Assembly (NCBI GenBank): GCA_013815505.1
Contig: JACDGA010000102.1
Span: forward strand, 676 to 6,712
Direction: 5' to 3'
DNA from: Acidimicrobiia bacterium
GTDB lineage: Bacteria > Actinomycetota > Acidimicrobiia > Acidimicrobiales > Ilumatobacteraceae
DNA length: 6,037 nt
A model generated the notes under the pieces. The model was not told the origin of the DNA and did no database searches. It saw nothing but the letters and a program-made list of their open reading frames with translations. Each line of letters starts with the position of its first letter. Within the stretch, counting starts at the first letter, position 1. Below are positions 1 to 4,446 of this stretch, piece by piece. Made by a program: the position numbers and the translations under genes.

Positions 1-1
1 G

Positions 2-571
2 TACTACTTCGCACCGCAGAAGTGCTTCGGCGCGGACGGCGGCATCTGGATCGCGGCGTGCTCGTCGGCGGCGGTGCAACGCATCGAACGGATCGCGGCG
101 AGCGATCGCTGGTGCCCGGCGTCGATCGACCTCGGCATCGCCCTCGACAACAGCCGGCTCGACCAGACCTACAACACGCCGGCGCTGGCGACGCTCGTCC
201 TGCTGCGGGCGCAACTCGAGTGGATGCACGAGCTCGGTGGGCTCGATGCCGTCGCTGCTCGCTCGCGTGCGGCGTCGGGACATCTCTACACGTGGGCGGA
301 GTCGCGTCCGTTCACCACTCCGTTCGTGGCGGATCCCACCAAGCGCAGCCCCGTCGTGGCAACGATCGACTTCGACGAGACGATCGACGCGGTCGCGCTG
401 TCGCAGGTGCTCGCTGCGAATGGTGTGCTCGACACCGACAGCTACCGCAAGCTCGGGCGCAACCAGCTACGACTCGGTGTGTTCCCGTCGGTCGAGCTGT
501 CCGACGTCGAGGCGCTCACGGCGACGATCGACTGGCTCGTCGAGCAGCGTCAGGAAGCGATCGCGCCGTGA
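2..571 (+). CDS. serC: Phosphoserine aminotransferase, C-terminal half (5' truncated by window)
   Basis: PLP-dependent cytosolic enzyme that transaminates 3-phosphohydroxypyruvate with glutamate to give O-phosphoserine, the second step of serine biosynthesis. The window enters the gene in frame at base 2 and shows 189 residues; the family is usually about 370, so roughly half is missing on the left. The first visible residues are YYFAPQKCFGADGGIW, the PLP-lysine segment of actinobacterial SerC; the Schiff-base lysine is codon 20-22. The YNTPA segment (about visible residues 57-61) matches the conserved NTP motif near the cofactor phosphate. The rest is the small C-terminal domain of fold-type I aminotransferases, ending VEQRQEAIAP. 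The stop TGA overlaps the GTG start of the next gene (shared GTGA, 568-571), so the two are probably cotranscribed and translationally coupled. Family assignment is firm. Promoter and start lie outside the window. Confidence 0.93.
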   Translation, partial: YYFAPQKCFGADGGIWIAACSSAAVQRIERIAASDRWCPASIDLGIALDNSRLDQTYNTPALATLVLLRAQLEWMHELGGLDAVAARSRAASGHLYTWAESRPFTTPFVADPTKRSPVVATIDFDETIDAVALSQVLAANGVLDTDSYRKLGRNQLRLGVFPSVELSDVEALTATIDWLVEQRQEAIAP

Positions 572-1443
572 GCGCCTCCGCCGGTGCGGAGCGGGCGCTG
601 ACACTCGACGCCTCGATCGCCGGCGACCTCCACTCGCCCGTCATGCTGCTCGCGCTCAAGGGGTGGTTCGACGTTGCCGGCGTGGCGACGACGGCGCTGG
701 CGCGGATCGTCGACGGTGGGCCGTCGCTGATCGTGGGCGAGATCGACGCCGACCCGTTCTTCGACTTCACGGTCGAGCGGCCGATGGCGACGTTCGACGA
801 GCACGGCGAGCGCGTCACGGAGTGGCCGATCACGACCATCTGCGTCAGCCGGCACCCGTCCCACGACCTCGTCGTCGTGACCGGTGTCGAGCCGCACCTG
901 CTGTGGCGCACCTACTCCGAGGCGATCGCCCATGCGGCCGACGTGCTCGGCTGCGACGTCGCCGTCACGCTCGGCGCGGCGGCCGAGGCCGTGCCCCACA
1001 CCCGCACGCCTCGCGTGGTCGGCAGCACCACGAGCGACTCGCTGGCGGCGCGACTCGGACTCTCGAAGCCGACATACCAGGGTGTCACGGGCGTCATCGG
1101 CGCGCTGCTCGTGGAGCTCGACGCCATCGGCCTGACCGCGGTGTCGCTGCGGGTCGGCGTGCCGCACTACCTCGGCAACAGCAACCATCCGCAGGCATCC
1201 GCGGCGCTCGTACGCCACCTGTCGCACGTGCTCGGCGATCCGCTGCCGGCCGACTTCACCGACGAGATCGTCGAGTCCGACGAGGACCACGCCGAGTTCG
1301 TCGCCGCCGATCCCGACATGGGCCAGTACGTCGCGATGCTGGAGCACGAGTTCGATCGACGGGCGGAAGCCCAGATCCCCTCCCCCGACGAGCTCGGCCG
1401 CCAATTCGAACAGTTCCTGAAAGACCGCGATCGCGGGACGTGA
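568..1443 (+). CDS. PAC2-family protein (proteasome assembly chaperone fold)
   Basis: A 291-residue cytosolic protein of the PAC2 family, which is widespread in actinobacteria. Eukaryotic members help assemble the 20S proteasome; the role of bacterial members is not settled. Seen: an N-terminal LLALKGWFDVAGVATTAL segment (residues 27-44), the central VTLGAAAEAVPHTRTPRV block (133-150), the TGVIGALL segment (174-181), VGVPHYLGNSNHPQASAAL (197-215), and the acidic C-terminal tail with DPDMGQYVAMLEHEFDRR (248-265), all typical of actinobacterial members. No signal peptide or membrane segment is visible. I chose the GTG at 568 because it gives normal family length and sits in the GTGA overlap with the serC stop. 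The same frame stays open upstream to base 22, but that part is only serC read out of frame. A link to the actinobacterial proteasome is family-level inference; no proteasome genes are in the window. Confidence 0.88.
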   Translation: MSASAGAERALTLDASIAGDLHSPVMLLALKGWFDVAGVATTALARIVDGGPSLIVGEIDADPFFDFTVERPMATFDEHGERVTEWPITTICVSRHPSHDLVVVTGVEPHLLWRTYSEAIAHAADVLGCDVAVTLGAAAEAVPHTRTPRVVGSTTSDSLAARLGLSKPTYQGVTGVIGALLVELDAIGLTAVSLRVGVPHYLGNSNHPQASAALVRHLSHVLGDPLPADFTDEIVESDEDHAEFVAADPDMGQYVAMLEHEFDRRAEAQIPSPDELGRQFEQFLKDRDRGT

Positions 1444-1462
1444 AGTTGCGGGTTCCACGCCC

Positions 1463-1571
1463 GGCACGCGTGCCGAGGGAAGCGCCAGCGACGAGGCACA
1501 AAAGGCGCGAGGAGGAAGCGAAGCGGACGACGAGCCCGCTACATCACGGCGCTTGCCTCGGCACTCGTGCC
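1463..1571. repeat. Long imperfect inverted repeat in convergent intergenic gap
   Basis: The arms at 1463-1486 and 1548-1571 are reverse complements at 22 of 24 positions, separated by 61 nt. The two mismatches are C1469 against T1565, and G1479 against C1555. Each arm also contains its own smaller near-palindrome: GGCACGCGTGCC at 1463-1474 (part of a perfect 14-nt palindrome, 1462-1475) and GGCACTCGTGCC at 1560-1571. The spacer is purine-rich on the + strand and holds a further possible 5-bp stem, AGCGG (1522-1526) with CCGCT (1536-1540). It lies between the ends of the PAC2 gene and metY, where a bidirectional terminator would be expected, but there is no T-tract after either arm. A dispersed REP- or MITE-like palindromic element is the main alternative. 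No clear target-site duplication is visible. Confidence 0.75.
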
Positions 1572-1574
1572 TGA

Positions 1575-1590
1575 CGTCAGCCGGCTGACG
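1575..1590. repeat. Perfect 16-nt palindrome spanning metY stop codon
   Basis: CGTCAGCCGGCTGACG reads identically on both strands. It encodes the last codons of metY and its TGA stop (1577-1579 on the - strand). It begins 3 nt beyond the right arm of the larger inverted repeat. In RNA it can fold only with a tight loop (about a 6-bp stem with a 4-nt loop), so it may act as a short terminator-proximal hairpin, a protein-binding dyad, or be a chance result of GC-rich coding sequence. There is no poly-T run next to it. Confidence 0.45.
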
Positions 1591-2890
1591 CGCTGAAGCC
1601 CTTCTCGAGGTCGGCGAGGATGTCGTCGATCGACTCGAGGCCGACGCTGAGGCGGACGAGGCCGGGGGTGACGGCCGAGAGCGCCTGTTCTTCCGGCGTG
1701 AGCTGACTGTGGGTCGTGCTCGCCGGGTGGATCACGAGGCTGCGCACGTCACCGATGTTGGCGACGTGGGAATGCAGTTCGAGCGCTTCGACGAACCGCT
1801 TCCCCGCTTCGAGTCCGCCCTCGATCTCGAACGACAGGATCGAGCCGTAGCCCTTGCCGCCGCCGTAACGCTGCATCCGCTCGTGCCACGGACTCTCGGG
1901 AAGCCCGGCGTAGGCGATCTCCAGCACCTCGTCGCGCCCCTTCAGGAACTCGGCAACCTTGTCGGCGTTCTCGAAGTGCCGCTCCATCCGCAGGCTCAGC
2001 GTCTCGATGCCCTGCAAGATGAGGAAGGCGTTGAACGGCGAGATCGCGGCGCCGATGTCACGAAGCAACTGCACCCGCGCCTTGAGGATGAAGGCACCGT
2101 TGCCGAGCGCCGGCCAGTAGGCGAGGCCGTGGTAGCTGGGGTCGGGCTCGGTGAAGTTGGCGAAGCGACCGGAGGCTCCGTAGTCGAACGTGCCACCGTC
2201 GACGATGGCGCCACCGATCGAGTTGCCGTGGCCACCGAGGAACTTCGTCAGGCTGTGGACGACGATGTCGGCGCCCCACTCCAGCGGGCGCAGCAGGTAG
2301 GGCGTCGGCACGGTGTTGTCGACGATGAGCGGCAGTCCCTCGGCGTGGGCCACCTCGGAAACACCCTCGATGTCGAACACGTCGTTCTTCGGGTTCGGCA
2401 GCGTCTCGCCGAAGAACGCCCTCGTCTCGGGACGCACCGCCTTGCGCCACAGCTCCAGGTCGTGCGGATCGTCGACGAAGGACACTTCGATGCCCATCTT
2501 CGGCAGTGTGTAGTGGAGGAGGTTGTACGTACCGCCGTACAGCGAGGCGGAGGCGACGATGTGGTCGCCCGCCTCGGCGAGCGTCAGGATTGCGATCGTC
2601 TCGGCCGACTGACCGCTGGCGACGGCGAGCGTGCCGGGGATGCCGATCGCCGTTGTGCAGCCGCCCTCGAGCGAGTTGAGGCGGGCCTCCAGCGCAGCCT
2701 GCGTCGGGTTCATGATGCGGGTGTAGATGTTGCCGACGTCGGCGAGGGCGAACAGGTTCGCAGCATGCTCGGTGTCGCGGAACTGGTAGCTGGTGGTCTG
2801 GTAGATCGGCACTGCCCGTGCGCCCGTCGTCGGATCCGGCTCGCCACCGACGTGGATCTGACGCGTCTCGAATCCCCATGTGTCGCTCAT
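1577..2890 (-). CDS. metY: O-acetylhomoserine sulfhydrylase (O-acetylhomoserine aminocarboxypropyltransferase)
   Basis: Cytosolic PLP enzyme of the Cys/Met metabolism family; it joins O-acetylhomoserine and sulfide to form homocysteine and acetate, the direct sulfhydrylation route to methionine. At 437 residues it fits MetY (about 430) better than MetB or MetZ (about 390). Visible motifs: GFETRQIHVG at the N-terminus, YTRIMNPTQAALE (56-68), ASGQSAET (91-98), SLYGGTYNL (116-124, with the tyrosine that stacks on PLP), IVDNTVPTPYLLRP (189-202, Asp191 facing the pyridine nitrogen), VHSLTKFLGGHG (211-222, Schiff-base Lys216), and the C-terminal LVRLSVGLESIDDI (411-424; Arg413 is the likely substrate-carboxylate contact). 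A short extra segment, CTTAIGIPGTL (78-88), sits between LEGG and ASGQ. The gene stands alone: convergent with serC-PAC2, divergent from the reductase, and no metX is in the window. A TAGTGT box 7 nt before the ATG suggests a leaderless mRNA. No SAM riboswitch fits in the 70-nt upstream gap. Confidence 0.92.
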   Translation of the reverse strand: MSDTWGFETRQIHVGGEPDPTTGARAVPIYQTTSYQFRDTEHAANLFALADVGNIYTRIMNPTQAALEARLNSLEGGCTTAIGIPGTLAVASGQSAETIAILTLAEAGDHIVASASLYGGTYNLLHYTLPKMGIEVSFVDDPHDLELWRKAVRPETRAFFGETLPNPKNDVFDIEGVSEVAHAEGLPLIVDNTVPTPYLLRPLEWGADIVVHSLTKFLGGHGNSIGGAIVDGGTFDYGASGRFANFTEPDPSYHGLAYWPALGNGAFILKARVQLLRDIGAAISPFNAFLILQGIETLSLRMERHFENADKVAEFLKGRDEVLEIAYAGLPESPWHERMQRYGGGKGYGSILSFEIEGGLEAGKRFVEALELHSHVANIGDVRSLVIHPASTTHSQLTPEEQALSAVTPGLVRLSVGLESIDDILADLEKGFSASAG

Positions 2891-2897
2891 CGGCGGG

Positions 2898-2903
2898 ACA
2901 CTA
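2898..2903 (-). promoter_or_regulatory. Predicted -10 box of metY (leaderless start)
   Basis: On the - strand TAGTGT lies 7 nt upstream of the metY ATG. It matches the actinobacterial TANNNT -10 pattern at the distance that would place transcription initiation at or within about a base of the A of the start codon. No convincing -35 hexamer is seen. A weak GGGAG sits about 13 nt from the ATG, too far for a good ribosome-binding site, which favours leaderless initiation. Confidence 0.5.
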
Positions 2904-2948
2904 CTCCCACGAATCCCGACCCGCAGAGTCAGATTTCGAGCGTGGGCC

Positions 2949-2954
2949 TACGCT
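2949..2954 (+). promoter_or_regulatory. Predicted -10 box of the aldo/keto reductase gene (leaderless start)
   Basis: TACGCT ends 6 nt before the ATG at 2961 and fits TANNNT. Initiation about 7 nt downstream would fall on the A of the ATG. There is no purine-rich Shine-Dalgarno sequence between the box and the start. No clear -35 element is visible. The box faces the metY promoter in a 70-nt divergent gap, so a regulator bound between them could affect both genes. Confidence 0.5.
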
Positions 2955-2960
2955 GACGCG

Positions 2961-3848
2961 ATGACCACCCGCCAGATCGGAACGCGCCAGATCGGAACAC
3001 GCACGGTGAGCGCCGTCGGACTCGGCGCGATGCCGATGTCCGTGGAGCGCCACCCCGACCACGAGCAGTGCGTTCGCACGATCCACGCCGCGCTCGACGC
3101 CGGCGTCACCCTGATCGACACCGCCGACGCCTACCACGCCCGCGCCGATCCCGTGGGTCACAACGAGCTGCTCATCGCCGAGGCGCTGGCGTCCGCCCCC
3201 GGCAGCGCCGAGCGGGCGCTCGTCGCGACGAAGGGTGGCCACGTGCGTCCGAGTGACGGGTCGTGGGCGGTCGACGGTCGACCCGAGCACCTGCACAAGG
3301 CGGCCAAGGCGTCGGCGCAGCGACTCGGCGTCGACACCATCGGGCTGTACCAGCTCCATCGTCCCGATCCCGACGTCCCCTACGCCGAGTCGATTGGTGC
3401 GCTCGCCGACCTCCTCGACGAGGGTGTGATCGCCATGGCAGGCATCTCCAACGCCGATCCCGACCAGATCCGCGAGGCAAACGAAGTCCTCGGCGGGCGG
3501 CTCGCCAGCGTGCAGAACGAGTTCTCGCCGCGGTTCCGCTCGTCGCTGGCCGAGCTGCAGGTGTGCGACGAGCTCGGCATCGCATTCCTCCCGTGGTCGC
3601 CGCTCGGCGGGATCTCGCGAGCAGCCGATCTCGGCAACGACCACACCGCGTTCGCCGAGGTCGCCGAGACACACGGCGTCAGCCCGCAGCAGGTGACGCT
3701 GGCGTGGGAGCTGGCACAGTCACCGCACGTGATCCCGATCCCAGGCGCCAGTCGCCCGGAGTCCATCGTCGACTCGTTCGCAGCGGCCGACCTCGAGCTC
3801 ACCGATGACGAGCTCGCACGGCTCGACGCCGACACCACGCAGGCGTGA
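2961..3848 (+). CDS. Aldo/keto reductase family oxidoreductase
   Basis: A 295-residue cytosolic NAD(P)H-dependent oxidoreductase with a TIM-barrel fold; the substrate cannot be told from sequence. Catalytic tetrad as expected: Asp53 and Tyr58 in LIDTADAY, Lys91 in VATKGG, and His133 in LYQLHRPDP. IPIPGASRPESI (259-270) is the nucleotide-binding segment, and GISNADPDQI (161-170) and VQNEFSP (184-190) are typical barrel-strand motifs. Length is slightly short of the usual 300-330. I chose ATG 2961 because the family begins with a short strand just before VSAVGLGAM, and because a -10-like box lies 6 nt upstream. An in-frame extension reaching 2880 would run through the promoter gap into metY and has no family resemblance. 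Residues 4-13 are a tandem RQIGT RQIGT duplication. The stop overlaps the GTG of the carbonic anhydrase gene. Confidence 0.9.
   Translation: MTTRQIGTRQIGTRTVSAVGLGAMPMSVERHPDHEQCVRTIHAALDAGVTLIDTADAYHARADPVGHNELLIAEALASAPGSAERALVATKGGHVRPSDGSWAVDGRPEHLHKAAKASAQRLGVDTIGLYQLHRPDPDVPYAESIGALADLLDEGVIAMAGISNADPDQIREANEVLGGRLASVQNEFSPRFRSSLAELQVCDELGIAFLPWSPLGGISRAADLGNDHTAFAEVAETHGVSPQQVTLAWELAQSPHVIPIPGASRPESIVDSFAAADLELTDDELARLDADTTQA
2970..2999 (+). repeat. 15-bp tandem duplication within reductase N-terminus
   Basis: CGCCAGATCGGAACG (2970-2984) is followed directly by CGCCAGATCGGAACA (2985-2999), 14 of 15 identical. It stays in frame and gives RQIGT twice (residues 4-8 and 9-13). The single change is synonymous (ACG to ACA), which suggests a fairly recent duplication or replication slippage. 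Confidence 0.9.
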
Positions 3849-4372
3849 CGCTCCCGCCAGACGCTGCCGTGCCGGACGAGTTCGCCGACCTGATAGCTGC
3901 CAACCGCCGCTACGCCGAGACGCACGATTTGAGCGGCTTCGACGGCATCGCCCACGCAGGGGTCGCCATCGTCACGTGCATGGACTCGCGCATCGATCCG
4001 CTGCGGATGGTCGGCCTCGATCCCGGCGACGCGAAGATCATCCGCAACCCCGGCGGGCGGGTCACCGAGCTGGCGATGGAAGCCCTCGTGCTCGGCGTGC
4101 ACCTGCTCGAGGTGCGGCGGATCCTGGTCGTCCCGCACACACGCTGTGCGGTCGCAACGACGACCGAGGCCGAGGTTCGTGCGGCGATCACGGCGGCGAG
4201 CGGCGTGGACGCGTCGTGGCAGCAGTTCCACGTCGTCGACGACCAGCGACGTGCGCTCGCCGACGACCTGCAACGCGTGAGGACCCATCCGCTCGTCGGC
4301 GACCGTGCGATCGTCGGCGGGTTCATCTACGACGTCGACAGCGGATTGCTCCACCCCCTCGAGGACGACTGA
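3845..4372 (+). CDS. Beta-class carbonic anhydrase (small, Rv1284-like type)
   Basis: A 175-residue cytosolic zinc enzyme expected to interconvert CO2 and bicarbonate. Zinc ligands are visible as Cys45 in the CMDSR motif and His98 plus Cys101 in PHTRCAVA. Asp47 and Arg49 form the usual catalytic dyad. IIRNPGGRVTELAMEAL (65-81) is the conserved helix segment, and VGGFIYDVDSGLLHPL near the end matches the family's closing strand. The length fits the short mycobacterial-type beta enzymes. The common HTDCG motif is here HTRCA, so the residues before and after the third ligand are changed. The GTG start overlaps the reductase stop (GTGA, 3845-3848), implying cotranscription and translational coupling; the start is set by that overlap and by family length. 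Activity is likely but not certain given the altered motif. Confidence 0.88.
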   Translation: MTLPPDAAVPDEFADLIAANRRYAETHDLSGFDGIAHAGVAIVTCMDSRIDPLRMVGLDPGDAKIIRNPGGRVTELAMEALVLGVHLLEVRRILVVPHTRCAVATTTEAEVRAAITAASGVDASWQQFHVVDDQRRALADDLQRVRTHPLVGDRAIVGGFIYDVDSGLLHPLEDD

Positions 4373-4399
4373 GCCGCGGCCATGTCAGGCAGCGGCAAC

Positions 4400-4413
4400 C
4401 CGATCAGGATCGG
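4400..4413. promoter_or_regulatory. Candidate operator dyad upstream of the acylase promoter
   Basis: CCGATC and GATCGG form a perfect 6-bp inverted repeat with a 2-nt centre (AG). It lies in the 74-nt gap after the carbonic anhydrase gene. Relative to the predicted leaderless start at 4447 it covers about -47 to -34, abutting the expected -35 region, where an activator or repressor could bind. It could instead be a weak terminator hairpin of the upstream operon, although no T-tract follows. Confidence 0.3.
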
Positions 4414-4434
4414 TCGCATCAACTGACGCGGGAT

Positions 4435-4440
4435 TAGCGT
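4435..4440 (+). promoter_or_regulatory. Predicted -10 box of the acylase gene (leaderless start)
   Basis: TAGCGT ends 6 nt before the ATG at 4447, with the same geometry as the boxes before metY and the reductase. No Shine-Dalgarno sequence lies between box and start, and no good -35 hexamer is visible. It supports an independent transcription unit for the acylase after the carbonic anhydrase gene. Confidence 0.5.
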
Positions 4441-4446
4441 CGCGAC

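Noticed and set aside
22..567. In-frame upstream extension of the PAC2 gene
   Set aside because: It is serC sequence read in another frame, rich in Arg and Ala with no family similarity. The GTG at 568 in the GTGA overlap gives the normal PAC2 length.
237..1574. Arg-rich 445-residue + strand frame across serC and the PAC2 gene
   Set aside because: It spans two real genes out of frame and consists largely of Arg, Ala and Ser runs, with no domain.
1709..2956. Long + strand open frame (415 residues) opposite metY
   Set aside because: It is the antisense of a clear MetY coding sequence. High GC with strong third-position bias keeps such shadow frames open, and the translation shows no recognisable motif.
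2880..2960. Upstream ATG start for the aldo/keto reductase
   Set aside because: The 27 added residues would run from inside metY through the promoter gap and do not resemble the AKR N-terminus. The -10-like box and family length support 2961.
3380..4354. 324-residue - strand frame opposite the reductase and carbonic anhydrase
   Set aside because: It crosses two verified genes on the other strand and has no motif support.
4373..4380. GCCGCGGC palindrome right after the carbonic anhydrase stop as a terminator
   Set aside because: At 8 nt with no room for a loop and no T-tract it is too short to support a call.
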